Under the pieces are notes generated by a model. That model did no database searches and was not told the origin of the DNA. It saw only the letters and a program-made list of their open reading frames with translations. A stretch of 23,664 nt of DNA, from contig CAYRRA010000048.1 in the NCBI GenBank assembly GCA_964426355.1, positions 1 to 23,664 on the forward strand, in the 5' to 3' direction. Of the stretch, positions 14,859 through 22,595 are shown in pieces. Every line of letters begins with the position of its first letter. Positions within the stretch are counted from its first letter, which is position 1. The translations under genes were made by a program, and so were the position numbers. The DNA is from JAJFTV01 sp964426355 (lineage in GTDB: Bacteria > Chloroflexota > Anaerolineae > Anaerolineales > Anaerolineaceae).

Positions 14859-15892
14859 AACAGTTTCTTTCCCTGTTCCAACAGGATTTCAAGGTCACCA
14901 TCCGCAACGCCTTCATTTATATCTTGTTAGCGTTGGTGGTGATTATCATCGCTTTGGTGTTTTTTCTCCCCGAAACGATGAACATGCGTTCGCCTGAATT
15001 CTTTTTTGATGCCAGCGAAGGAAAACTGGTTGAAAAAGCGCTCCTGGCAGCCGGGATGGACGCTGAAAACGTGGTGGAATCGCAGGAAGCTTTGCTGACA
15101 GCCCTGGAGGAGAGCAAAAAAGGAATCGGGATCGTTTTTCAGGGTAGCCTGGAAAACCCACAGTTCACCCTTTACACAGAAGGTCCCGTGGCAAAGGAGA
15201 ACCTGAACCTGATTGAAGCGATTTTAGAGCAGGTGGTGGCTGAACTGAGCGGCGAAAAATTGCTGGAAAATTACAGCGTGAAGCTCCTGCGCGGTCAAAG
15301 CGAGCCAATTCCCTTGAACCAGAACATCGTCCCTATCTTCCTGGTTTTGGATGCCGCACTGCTGGGGTATATGATTTCCTCGGTCATCATTTTCCAGGAA
15401 AAAGAAGAAGGCACACTGCGCGCACTGCGCGTTACTCCTATGACACCGCTGGTCTATATTGGCTCAAAAACGGTTTTGTATGTGCTGATGGGGCTGGCAT
15501 ATGGCGCTCCTGCGGTGCTGGCAGCGCGCGGTTTTTCAGCCAATTACCTCAACCTGCTGATTGTACTTTCATTGTTCAGCGTGCTGATGACGCTGCTGGG
15601 TATCAGCATTGCGGTATTCTTCCGCAATATGTCTGAATGGCTGTTTGGCGGGGTTTTTGTGCTTATTCTGTTGATCCTGCCTTCGATTTCCTACGGCATT
15701 CCTGCCTTTGCGCCCACCTGGATCACATGCCTGCCGACGTTCCCGGTTATTTTTGCTGTGCGGGACGCCATGTTCTATTCGGCTTCACTAGCATCGATTG
15801 GCTCGGTTGTCTGGATGTTGCTGCTGGAAATTGCGCTGATGCTGGTGGTTTGTTACATGGCTGTCAGCCGCAAGCTGCTAAGGGATGGGTAA
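14855..15892 (+). CDS. ABC-2 type permease, first subunit
   Basis: The 345-residue membrane protein begins with a short cytoplasmic segment and a transmembrane helix at about residues 19-38. A large extracytoplasmic domain follows (about 40-165), then a cluster of about five more helices beginning near NIVPIFLVLDAALLGYMISSVIIF. This is the ABC-2 exporter layout. EKEEGTLRALRVTPM just after the second helix is the conserved cytoplasmic loop of the family. It pairs with the next gene as a heterodimeric exporter of the kind often annotated as fluoroquinolone or drug export permease. Substrate not determinable. Confidence 0.9.
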   Translation: MKQFLSLFQQDFKVTIRNAFIYILLALVVIIIALVFFLPETMNMRSPEFFFDASEGKLVEKALLAAGMDAENVVESQEALLTALEESKKGIGIVFQGSLENPQFTLYTEGPVAKENLNLIEAILEQVVAELSGEKLLENYSVKLLRGQSEPIPLNQNIVPIFLVLDAALLGYMISSVIIFQEKEEGTLRALRVTPMTPLVYIGSKTVLYVLMGLAYGAPAVLAARGFSANYLNLLIVLSLFSVLMTLLGISIAVFFRNMSEWLFGGVFVLILLILPSISYGIPAFAPTWITCLPTFPVIFAVRDAMFYSASLASIGSVVWMLLLEIALMLVVCYMAVSRKLLRDG

Positions 15893-15893
15893 C

Positions 15894-16889
15894 ATGATAA
15901 AGAGAATGTTTAATTTCATGCGGCAGGACTTTGCCAACGCGCTGCGCGATAACCTGATGATTTGGATGATCGTTGCGCCCCTGGCGATGGCATTGGGCGC
16001 AAAGGCTTTCCTGCCCTCTCTGGACGATATTAAATACCGCTTTGCGTTGGATGCCAGCCTGGATGCGGCGGTGGTTGAGAAGATTTCCAGCTTTGGCATT
16101 GTGGAATTGTTTGACAGCCCCGATGCGTTGGAAGAGCGCGTTAATCGAAACGATGACGTGATTGGGATTGCTGCGCAGGATGGGGGCTATGCTATCCTGT
16201 TGGAAGGGAATGAGGAAGAAGGCGAGGAAATCGCGCGTCTCGTTCTCAACGCGGTGCAGTCTCCGCAGCAGTACGCTGCCTTTGAGCGTGTTGCCAGCGG
16301 TGAGCAGTCGCTGATCACTCAGTACGGCGCCATCATCATGATCCTCTTTGGTGTGATGTTAGGCACATTGGTGTCCGGTATGAATATGGTGCACGATAAG
16401 GAAACCGGAGCGATCAAAGCGCTGGGTGTTTCCCCGCTCACACTGGCGGAATACACGCTGGCACGCGGGCTTTTTGGCTTTCTGCTGAGCCTGGTACTGG
16501 CGGTGGGCAGCAGCCTGATCCTGGTAGGCACATCTGTCGATTATCTCTACCTGCTCATAGGATTTGTGGCATCCTTCGGGATCGGTATTCTGTATGGGTA
16601 TGGCATCGGCGGTTTTGCCGATACACAGATACAAGCGATGGCGATTATGAAAATTCTGGGATGGGTGTTCCTTTCCATCCCCGTCTTGAGCATCTTTGTC
16701 CCGCGTGGCTGGCATTTCCTGTTTTATATCCTGCCCAATTACTGGATGTTTATCATCTATGAAAATGTGCTGGTGGGCAAACTTGGCGCTGTCGGTTTTT
16801 GGGGCGCTTGCGCGCTGACAATCGTTTCCAGCCTGATTGCAATTGGCATCATGCTGCCATTTTTGCGAAAACGAATCAAGTTATCATAA
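15894..16889 (+). CDS. ABC-2 type permease, second subunit
   Basis: This is a paralogue-like partner of the preceding permease with the same plan: a first helix near the N-terminus (LMIWMIVAPLAMALGA), an extracytoplasmic domain, then five or so helices from QYGAIIMILFGVMLGTLVSG onward, with the family loop DKETGAIKALGVSPLTLAEY. The frame allows ATG at 15885, which overlaps the upstream stop by 8 bases. I prefer ATG at 15894 because AAGGGATGGG sits at proper spacing before it, giving 331 residues instead of 334. It completes the heterodimeric exporter. Confidence 0.88.
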   Translation: MIKRMFNFMRQDFANALRDNLMIWMIVAPLAMALGAKAFLPSLDDIKYRFALDASLDAAVVEKISSFGIVELFDSPDALEERVNRNDDVIGIAAQDGGYAILLEGNEEEGEEIARLVLNAVQSPQQYAAFERVASGEQSLITQYGAIIMILFGVMLGTLVSGMNMVHDKETGAIKALGVSPLTLAEYTLARGLFGFLLSLVLAVGSSLILVGTSVDYLYLLIGFVASFGIGILYGYGIGGFADTQIQAMAIMKILGWVFLSIPVLSIFVPRGWHFLFYILPNYWMFIIYENVLVGKLGAVGFWGACALTIVSSLIAIGIMLPFLRKRIKLS

Positions 16890-16920
16890 GCCGGGAAATC
16901 ACCCGCAAAGGAGAGAAAAA

Positions 16921-17055
16921 ATGGAATGGTATTGGTGGGTTCTAATTATCATCGTAGTGGCAGCGGTTGGCTATCTCAAGATAACCGTCTTTAACCGTTG
17001 GATGGAGAACCAAAAGAAAAAGAAGCAAGAGACCATCAACGATTCCTGGGATTAA
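16921..17055 (+). CDS. Small single-pass membrane protein (44 residues)
   Basis: ATG at 16921 has a strong ribosome site (AAGGAGAG) 6 bases upstream, only 31 bases after the second permease stop. The peptide opens MEWYWWVLIIIVVAAVGYLK, an aromatic-rich membrane helix, followed by a very basic stretch (QKKKK) and an acidic end. It is predicted to be anchored with its charged tail in the cytoplasm. It may be an accessory subunit or stabiliser of the ABC exporter. The function is inferred only from position; the coding call rests on the ribosome site and the amphipathic, non-random composition. Confidence 0.7.
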   Translation: MEWYWWVLIIIVVAAVGYLKITVFNRWMENQKKKKQETINDSWD

Positions 17056-17108
17056 CATTTGATGGGATTCGCCAAAAGAATTAATTGAGCGCCGGTGGAT
17101 GAAAGCCC

Positions 17109-17153
17109 CCGGCTGCAAACAGCGCCTCGATGAGACGCCGTCTCATCGAGGCG
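17109..17153. repeat. Repeat core plus 14-bp perfect hairpin between convergent genes
   Basis: CCGGCTGCAAACAGCGCC (17109-17126) recurs in inverted orientation at 23637-23655 with one extra A. It runs into a perfect hairpin, CGCCTCGATGAGAC / GTCTCATCGAGGCG with a 3-base loop (17123-17153). No U-tract follows on either strand. It lies between the ends of the ABC operon and of the MscS gene, so it may act as a bidirectional mRNA end, but it looks like a dispersed repeat element. Confidence 0.6.
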
Positions 17154-17293
17154 TATGGCATCACTCAATGCCCAAGAGTAGAAGGAAAACGAACGCGCGG
17201 CGAAACGGATGACCCATCACTGTTTACTCATCACGAATCACACATGAGGTAGCGTCACTGCATCCGCTGGTGTTTTGGGTAAACAAGCCAGCA

Positions 17294-18358
17294 TCAGCTA
17301 TTTTTATCGAGGAAAACGGTTTGGGTGGGGTAAGCAAACTCAATCCCCAGTTCTTCGAAGCGTTTGATAATCTCCAGACCGATTTCCTGGCGGATGTCCA
17401 TAAAGAGCGTGTAATCCGGCGATTCGATGTTGAAGACAGTTTCAAAATCTAACGAGGAAGCGCCAAAACCGGTGAAGTGAGAGCGGACAAAGGCTGCCTT
17501 TTCTTTGCTGGTAATGATTTCTTCCATGATCTGAGGGATGCGCGCCAGGAGGGCTTGAGGCGTTTGATAGGTGACGCCAATTTTTAGCACTACACGGCGC
17601 GTGTCCATTTTTTGATAGTTGTGGATGCGGCTGGAAAGCATATCAGAGGTGGAGTAGATGATTTGCTCACCCGAAAGGGCGCGCACGCGCACGCTTTTCA
17701 GCCCAACGTGTTCCACAGTGCTGAACTGATTGTCAATCTCGATCGAGTCACCGATGACGAAGGGCTTGTCCAGGGCAATCGTGACTGAGGCAAACAGGTC
17801 TGAGAGGATGCTTTGTACTGCCAGACCCACGGCGATACCGCCAATTCCCAGGCTGGCGATCAAGGTGGTTACCTCTACTCCAGGCAGGTTATCCAGTGCC
17901 AGCAGCAGGAGCAGTACCCATGCAGCGATTTTGAGAATTACCCCCACCACGTTGAGCGTGGTGGCTTCGCCGCCGGCTGTTCCCTCTTTGCCTGCCCGCC
18001 GTTTTATCCAGTAATCAATTAGTGCGGTCAGCCAGAAACCGATTTGCAAAAGCAGCGAAAAGAGCGCTACCAGCCGGATAGCCTGGGTAAGAGAGGTGCT
18101 CAAGTTCAGCCGCAGGCTACCGAAGAAGATCGAGAAGACCAGCAGCAGCACCGATTTGGTCTTGCTGAGCAGGTGGACGATAAAATCATCGATATCGGTG
18201 CGGGTACGGCTCGTCAGCTTTTGTAGTTGGTGGGCGGCGAGCTGTTTTAGAAACTGCAGAATAAAATAACTCAATACCATCACCAGGGCGGCAATCAGCC
18301 AATCTTTGAGCTCGTTTTTCCCGGCAGTGGTGAAAGTAAACAGACCTTGCAGATTCAT
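17294..18358 (-). CDS. MscS-family mechanosensitive ion channel
   Basis: The 354-residue protein has hydrophobic helices at about residues 19-40, 66-84, 93-115, 136-157 and a final glycine/alanine-rich pore-type helix at about 165-196 (LIASLGIGGIAVGLAVQSILSDLFASVTIAL). The latter leads into DKPFVIGDSIEID, the hallmark start of the MscS beta domain. A C-terminal cytoplasmic domain of about 150 residues follows. Such channels open under membrane tension and release solutes during osmotic downshock. ATG at 18358 follows GGAAGGA at about 9 bases. It is transcribed alone and divergently from the vor operon. Confidence 0.93.
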   Translation of the reverse strand: MNLQGLFTFTTAGKNELKDWLIAALVMVLSYFILQFLKQLAAHQLQKLTSRTRTDIDDFIVHLLSKTKSVLLLVFSIFFGSLRLNLSTSLTQAIRLVALFSLLLQIGFWLTALIDYWIKRRAGKEGTAGGEATTLNVVGVILKIAAWVLLLLLALDNLPGVEVTTLIASLGIGGIAVGLAVQSILSDLFASVTIALDKPFVIGDSIEIDNQFSTVEHVGLKSVRVRALSGEQIIYSTSDMLSSRIHNYQKMDTRRVVLKIGVTYQTPQALLARIPQIMEEIITSKEKAAFVRSHFTGFGASSLDFETVFNIESPDYTLFMDIRQEIGLEIIKRFEELGIEFAYPTQTVFLDKNS

Positions 18359-18378
18359 TATGTTTTATCCTTCCGATT

Positions 18379-18408
18379 TCGACAATTTTTTCGAATTAGC
18401 GGTATAAT
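18379..18408 (+). promoter_or_regulatory. Promoter of the vor operon
   Basis: A perfect -10 TATAAT at 18403-18408 is preceded, with an 18-base spacer, by TCGACA (18379-18384, 5/6 match to TTGACA). Transcription would start near 18415, giving a leader of about 260 bases before the ferredoxin gene. Confidence 0.65.
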
Positions 18409-18414
18409 TGGGGC

Positions 18415-18673
18415 GAGATGAACCCAGGCATATTAGACAGACACGGTCTTCAGCACATCACTTCCCCCGCCCGATACAATGCAGCTAATTATAGCTCAGG
18501 TTTGGATGTTCTCCTGACAGCGAGAGCCAATCTGTTGTGTGGTTTACACACAACGGTTTGTCGCGATACGCTTATCCTCGGGTGCTCAATTGTATCCGCT
18601 GAGCCTGAAAAACAAATCATTTGGATATCCTGATCTGGGCTCACTCGTAACCATTTTCAGAAGGAGGTCTTGA
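18415..18673 (+). other. Long 5' leader of the vor operon, possibly structured
   Basis: About 260 bases without a convincing gene separate the promoter from vorD. It contains a perfect hairpin GTTGTGTG / CACACAAC (18534-18554), a GCTCA...TGAGC pairing at about 18584-18604, and segments CGGGTGC (18579-18585), GCTGAG (18598-18603) and CCTGATCTGG (18629-18638). These occur in the same order in TPP riboswitches. The remaining conserved TPP parts are not present, so I do not call it a TPP riboswitch. A regulatory leader is plausible from its length alone. Confidence 0.4.
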
Positions 18674-18901
18674 ATGCCCCCAAAGGGAAGAATTTCGGTT
18701 GATGAAGCAATCTGCAAAGGTTGCGGTCTTTGCGTGGTTAACTGTCCACAAAAGGTAATTCAATTGGCGCCAACACGTATCAATGCAAAAGGATATCATC
18801 CAGCAGAGCAGACAGGTGAAGGTTGCACAGCATGTGCAGTTTGTGCAACGGTCTGCCCGGAGGCAGCCATCACCGTATTCCGTTTCAAACAAGCAAAATA
18901 G
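18674..18901 (+). CDS. vorD: 2-oxoacid:ferredoxin oxidoreductase delta subunit (two-[4Fe-4S] ferredoxin)
   Basis: This 75-residue ferredoxin-like subunit has two CxxCxxCxxxC cluster motifs: Cys14/17/20/24 (CKGCGLCVVNC) and Cys51/54/57/61 (CTACAVCATVC). It carries electrons from the TPP subunit to external ferredoxin. ATG at 18674 follows AAGGAGG, an ideal ribosome site. It is the first of four genes whose order (delta, alpha, beta, gamma) matches ketoisovalerate or related 2-oxoacid oxidoreductases of anaerobes. Confidence 0.92.
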   Translation: MPPKGRISVDEAICKGCGLCVVNCPQKVIQLAPTRINAKGYHPAEQTGEGCTACAVCATVCPEAAITVFRFKQAK

Positions 18902-18922
18902 CGGAATGCAGAGGAGACGAAC

Positions 18923-20038
18923 ATGACAAAAGAGTTATTGAAAGGAAATCACGCCTTTGCTGAAGCGGCGATTCGTGCCGGTTTACAGGCTTATTTTGGT
19001 TATCCAATCACCCCGCAGACCGAAGCGTTGGAATGGATGTCGGCGCGCATGCCGGAACTGGGACGGGCTTTCGTCCAGGCGGAGAGCGAGCTGGCTGCCG
19101 TTAACATGGTTTACGGTGCAGCCTGCACAGGCGCACGGGTGATGAGTTCCTCTTCCAGCCCTGGCATCAGCCTGATGATGGAAGGTTTATCCTACATTGC
19201 TGGCACCGAGCTGCCGGCTGTGCTGGTGGATGTGATGCGCGGTGGTCCTGGCTTGGGCAATATTGCCCCGGCGCAGGCAGATTACAACCAGATTGTGCAT
19301 GGCGGTGGGCACGGCGATTATCATCCCATCGTTCTGGCACCGGCAACTGTGCAGGAATCGATTGACCTGACCGTTGAGGCTTTTGACCTGGCTGAGAAAT
19401 ACCGCAGCATTGTGGTGGTGATGATTGACGGCAGCCTGGGACAGATGATGGAGCCGGCTGAATTGCCGCCCATGCAGCCTATCCGCACCAGCCTGCCCGA
19501 ATGGGCGGTCAATGGAGCAGTGGGTCGTGACCGCAGATTCCTTACCTCGATTTATCTCGATCCACCCGATCTGGAACGAGTCAACGTACGCATGATGCAG
19601 CGCTGGCAAAAAGTGGTCGAGAATGAAACGCGCTACATGGAATATTACATGGATGATGCTGAATACGTGGTGACCGGTTTTGGCACCTCAGGACGCGTGG
19701 CACTCTCTGCAGTACGCATGGCACGCGAAGAAGGCATCAAGGTGGGTCTGATTCGCCCGATCGTGGTCAGCCCATTCCCTTATCATGTGTATGACGAAAT
19801 CAGCCGCAGAGTTAAAGGTATGTTAGTGGTAGAAATGAACGCCGGGCAGATGCTGGACGACGTCCGCCATGCCGCCAAAGGGCGTATCCCGGTGGAGTTC
19901 TTTGGTCGTATGGGTGGCGTGATCCCGCTGCCGGATGAGGTCTATACCGAGATCAAACGCTTGGTGAAAGGTCCAACGACTCTGGAAGGACATCCGCGCG
20001 ACCGCTGGCTGGAACGTATGGCTGCGATGAAGTATTAG
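18923..20038 (+). CDS. vorB: 2-oxoacid:ferredoxin oxidoreductase alpha subunit (VorB type)
   Basis: The 371-residue protein opens MTKELLKGNHAFAEAAIRAG followed by YFGYPITPQTEALEWMS, the pyrimidine-binding and 2-oxoacid domain of PFOR-type alpha subunits. AESELAAVNMVYGAACTGARVMSSSSSPGISLM and RGGPGLGNIAPAQADYNQ are VorB-like segments. A C-terminal transketolase-C-like domain holds GFGTSGRVALSAVRMAREEG. The complex decarboxylates a branched-chain 2-oxoacid (or another 2-oxoacid) to its acyl-CoA and reduces ferredoxin. The branched-chain assignment follows sequence flavour; 2-oxoglutarate-type (Kor) enzymes are close relatives and cannot be excluded. Confidence 0.9.
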   Translation: MTKELLKGNHAFAEAAIRAGLQAYFGYPITPQTEALEWMSARMPELGRAFVQAESELAAVNMVYGAACTGARVMSSSSSPGISLMMEGLSYIAGTELPAVLVDVMRGGPGLGNIAPAQADYNQIVHGGGHGDYHPIVLAPATVQESIDLTVEAFDLAEKYRSIVVVMIDGSLGQMMEPAELPPMQPIRTSLPEWAVNGAVGRDRRFLTSIYLDPPDLERVNVRMMQRWQKVVENETRYMEYYMDDAEYVVTGFGTSGRVALSAVRMAREEGIKVGLIRPIVVSPFPYHVYDEISRRVKGMLVVEMNAGQMLDDVRHAAKGRIPVEFFGRMGGVIPLPDEVYTEIKRLVKGPTTLEGHPRDRWLERMAAMKY

Positions 20039-20044
20039 GAGCAG

Positions 20045-20830
20045 ATGATGACGACATATAATCCTGAAATTGAAGAGATTGTTTACCAGAAACCCGATGT
20101 ACTTTTGCCAGTAGTGACCTACTGCCCGGGTTGTACGCATGGTATCGCCCACCGGCTGGTGGCGGAAGTGATCGATGAGATGGGAATACGCGAGAAGACT
20201 GTGGGTGTGGCTTCTGTAGGCTGCTCGGTGTTCGCCTATAATTATTTCGATATGGACTTTGTGCAAGCACCTCACGGACGCGCTCCGGCGATGGCAACCG
20301 GCGTCAAACGCGTTTTGCCTGACCGCTTTGTGTTCACCTATCAGGGTGACGGCGACCTGGCTTCGATTGGCGCGGCTGAAATTATGCACGCAGCTGCACG
20401 CGGCGAGAATATCACCGTGATTTTCATTAACAACGCCATCTACGGCATGACCGGTGGTCAGATGGCACCCACTTCTCTGCCCGGGCAGAAGACTTCTTCT
20501 TCTCCGCTGGGGCGCGATGTGGAACAACAGGGCTATCCGGTGCGAGCCGCCGAGATGTTGGCTACGCTGGAAGGTACCAGCTATGTGGTGCGTCGCAGCC
20601 TGCACGACTTCAAGAACATTCGCAAAGCCAAACAAGCCATCCGCACCGCCTTTGAGGTGCAGGCGCGCAACATGGGCTTTTCGATGGTCGAACTGCTTTC
20701 CACTTGCCCGACCAACTGGGGCATGACACCTGCTGATGCCACTCACTGGCTGGAAGAAAACATGCTCGACTTTTACCCGCTGGGCGACTACAAGGTTAAC
20801 CCGGCGATAGCCGATCTGAAGATCAAATAG
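20045..20830 (+). CDS. vorA: 2-oxoacid:ferredoxin oxidoreductase beta subunit, TPP-binding (VorA type)
   Basis: The 261-residue subunit contains the thiamine diphosphate/Mg2+ motif GDGD (residues 101-104) ending in NN (129-130), and CPGC at 27-30. YGMTGGQMAPTSLPGQKTSSSPLGRD is split across residues 133-158 and is characteristic of Vor/Kor beta subunits. It forms the TPP active site with the alpha subunit. ATG at 20045 and another at 20048 both follow AGGAG; the choice changes one residue. It lies 6 bases after vorB. Confidence 0.92.
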   Translation: MMTTYNPEIEEIVYQKPDVLLPVVTYCPGCTHGIAHRLVAEVIDEMGIREKTVGVASVGCSVFAYNYFDMDFVQAPHGRAPAMATGVKRVLPDRFVFTYQGDGDLASIGAAEIMHAAARGENITVIFINNAIYGMTGGQMAPTSLPGQKTSSSPLGRDVEQQGYPVRAAEMLATLEGTSYVVRRSLHDFKNIRKAKQAIRTAFEVQARNMGFSMVELLSTCPTNWGMTPADATHWLEENMLDFYPLGDYKVNPAIADLKIK

Positions 20831-20851
20831 GAAACGGGAGGGAAACGAGAC

Positions 20852-21391
20852 ATGCAAAAAGAAGTCATCATTGCAGGATTTGGCGGACAGGGTATCCTCT
20901 TCGCCGGACAACTGCTGGCGTATGCTGCCATGGATGAAGGGCTAAACGTTACCTGGTTCCCTTCTTACGGTCCCGAAATGCGCGGTGGAACGGCGAACTG
21001 TACGGTGATTATTTCGGATGATGAGGTTGGCGCGGCTGTTGTGCGCAACCCGGAAGTGGCAATGGTCATGAACCTGCCATCGCTGGAAAAATACGAACCG
21101 CTGGTCAAACCGGGCGGTGTGCTGGTTGTGGACAGCTCGCTGGTAGAGAAAAAAGTCGCCCGCACCGATATCAAGGTACTGAGCGTACCCGCTACGCGCC
21201 TGGCTGAAGAGATGGGCAACCGCCGCATGGCGAATATGGTCATGTTGGGTGCCCTGTTGGGCAACCATGATGTGCTGCCGCTGCAGGCATTGAAAAAATC
21301 ATTGGAAGAGCATCTGCCGGAACGGCACCGTAAACTGCTGCCAGCGAACTTCCAGGCGATGGAGGCTGGCGCAAGCTGCAAGGCTGAATAA
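20852..21391 (+). CDS. vorC: 2-oxoacid:ferredoxin oxidoreductase gamma subunit (VorC type)
   Basis: The 179-residue subunit starts MQKEVIIAGFGGQGILFAGQLLA, the conserved GFGGQG nucleotide/CoA-associated motif of gamma subunits. WFPSYGPEMRGGTANCTVIIS, also characteristic, follows. Gamma subunits complete the CoA-binding part of the oxidoreductase. ATG at 20852 has GGAGGG upstream. It is the last gene of the operon, followed by a terminator. Confidence 0.92.
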   Translation: MQKEVIIAGFGGQGILFAGQLLAYAAMDEGLNVTWFPSYGPEMRGGTANCTVIISDDEVGAAVVRNPEVAMVMNLPSLEKYEPLVKPGGVLVVDSSLVEKKVARTDIKVLSVPATRLAEEMGNRRMANMVMLGALLGNHDVLPLQALKKSLEEHLPERHRKLLPANFQAMEAGASCKAE

Positions 21392-21446
21392 AGAACAGCT
21401 TTTGCCGGTTGTGGGTTGACCGGACGAAACGCAATAAAAGAAGTTG

Positions 21447-21489
21447 AAATGCTGTCAGTGGAAAGCTACACACTGACAGTATTTATTTA
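21447..21489 (+). terminator. Intrinsic terminator of the vor operon
   Basis: CTGTCAGTG (21452-21460) pairs perfectly with CACTGACAG (21471-21479). The helix extends outward to AAAT/ATTT with one G-T pair. The downstream side continues with a T-rich stretch (tatttattt). It lies 56 bases after the vorC stop. Confidence 0.82.
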
Positions 21490-21606
21490 ACTACGTTTAA
21501 CAACGGGGTTTTCGCGATGCACAACTTTGCATGGGATTATAATTTGCTGATATTTATATCACCTTGTTTTCTGAAATCACATTTTTTTTCATTGGGGTAA
21601 AAACGC

Positions 21607-21786
21607 ATGGCAAAGTCAATCTATAAAACCTATTCTGTCAAATGCCCAAATTGTGGGCCAGACGTCCCACCCAAAGCGAACCAGACCATTTGCCCTTACT
21701 GCGGTTCTATCTTACTTGCTGAAATTGAGGTTCCCGGTGAGTTGGAAAAAAATCTTATTCCGTCTGGCATGACTTGGATATCTTGA
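21607..21786 (+). pseudogene. Small zinc-ribbon gene, possibly frameshifted remnant
   Basis: ATG at 21607 opens a 59-residue frame with two CxxC knuckles (CPNCG at residues 13-17 and CPYCG at 29-33), a compact zinc ribbon. It ends abruptly at SGMTWIS. Just before this stop, the +2-shifted frame is open and continues as DILKKGATPQRFQLELTFAQIQ..., through about 22100 into unrelated sequence overlapping the flavodoxin 3' end. That suggests an original longer protein broken by a frameshift and truncated. The alternative is a genuine 59-residue zinc-ribbon protein. A TATAAT at 21538-21543 could be its -10 box; the ribosome site is weak (GGGGT). Confidence 0.5.
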
Positions 21787-22060
21787 AAAAAGGCGCAACG
21801 CCCCAGCGCTTTCAACTGGAATTGACCTTTGCACAAATACAGAGCCATCCCCCTTACCAGGTGGATATCCAGGAGACACGCTGGCAGCTCAATGAAAGCA
21901 ACGACTCACCGATTGCAGGATATACCCATGCAGAGAGGTTTATTGAAAGCCAGGATAGGAAAATCACTCAACTCTGTAAAAAAAAACCGAAGGAAAGAGA
22001 ACAGCGCTGCAAAAGGCACAGGCGATCTATAATTTCGATTGATCTTTTTTTGCTTTGTGT

Positions 22061-22540
22061 TCAGTTCAGCACTTTTTGCATCAGCGAACTCGCCCAGGTG
22101 CGGGCACGCTCGATCTCGCCTGCTTTAAGCGGACCCTCCTTGCCGTGCACAAAAAAGGTCTCGGCAGCGATCAACCGGACGCCTTTCTGGATGAGCTCCT
22201 TTGCCATGCGCGATGCCGCATAGCCGAACAGGTTGATGATTGCCCGGGTAAAAAATCCCTCGCCTTCCTTTGTCGTTCCTGTATCGAAAGCAGCCGCTGG
22301 CAGGTTTTGCAGGCTGTTCTCCGGGATGCTTACAAAGAACGTCTTTGTATCCTGCGAATACCACCCGCCATGCGTGGGCGACCCGATGATCAGGAAGTCG
22401 ATCTGCTCCAGGTCATCTGGTTTTGCATCGGCAGCTTTGATGCAGCGGACTGTGTGGGTGCTGCCAATTCCTTCTTGCACAGCCTGTGCGATTTTTTCCG
22501 TATTGCCATAAAGCGTTTCGTAAACGATCAATATGTTCAT
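22061..22540 (-). CDS. Flavodoxin family protein
   Basis: The 159-residue protein begins MNILIVYETLYGNTEKIAQAV, the FMN phosphate-binding loop of flavodoxins (T-x-x-G-N-T). FLIIGSPTHGGWYS near residues 49-62 forms the second FMN loop. It is a small one-electron/two-electron carrier, and could replace ferredoxin or serve an iron-limited pathway. ATG at 22540 follows AGGTGA. It lies 55 bases after the GNAT gene on the same strand, so the two may share a transcript. Confidence 0.9.
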   Translation of the reverse strand: MNILIVYETLYGNTEKIAQAVQEGIGSTHTVRCIKAADAKPDDLEQIDFLIIGSPTHGGWYSQDTKTFFVSIPENSLQNLPAAAFDTGTTKEGEGFFTRAIINLFGYAASRMAKELIQKGVRLIAAETFFVHGKEGPLKAGEIERARTWASSLMQKVLN

Positions 22541-22595
22541 CTTTCACCTGCATGACTCAACTAAATTTTTCCGGGTGTATTTCCTTCCCCGTTGT

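Noticed and set aside
18418..18633. 71-residue frame just after the vor promoter
   Set aside because: It has no ribosome site (it would be leaderless) and no recognisable protein features; the vorD ribosome site further down is ideal. More likely part of the leader.
18579..18660. TPP riboswitch before the vor operon
   Set aside because: Three short segments fit, but the P2 complement of CGGGT and the 3' TAATgCCAGCG..AGGGA block are absent, and the spacing between the second and third segments is too long. Kept only as a tentative leader finding.
19823..20911. 362-residue frame on the minus strand
   Set aside because: It lies antisense to vorB/vorA, with His/Arg-rich shadow composition and no motif; the plus-strand genes are certain.
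22020..22060. Possible terminator (GATC...GATC followed by seven Ts)
   Set aside because: The stem is only about four pairs with a long AT-rich loop, too weak to call.
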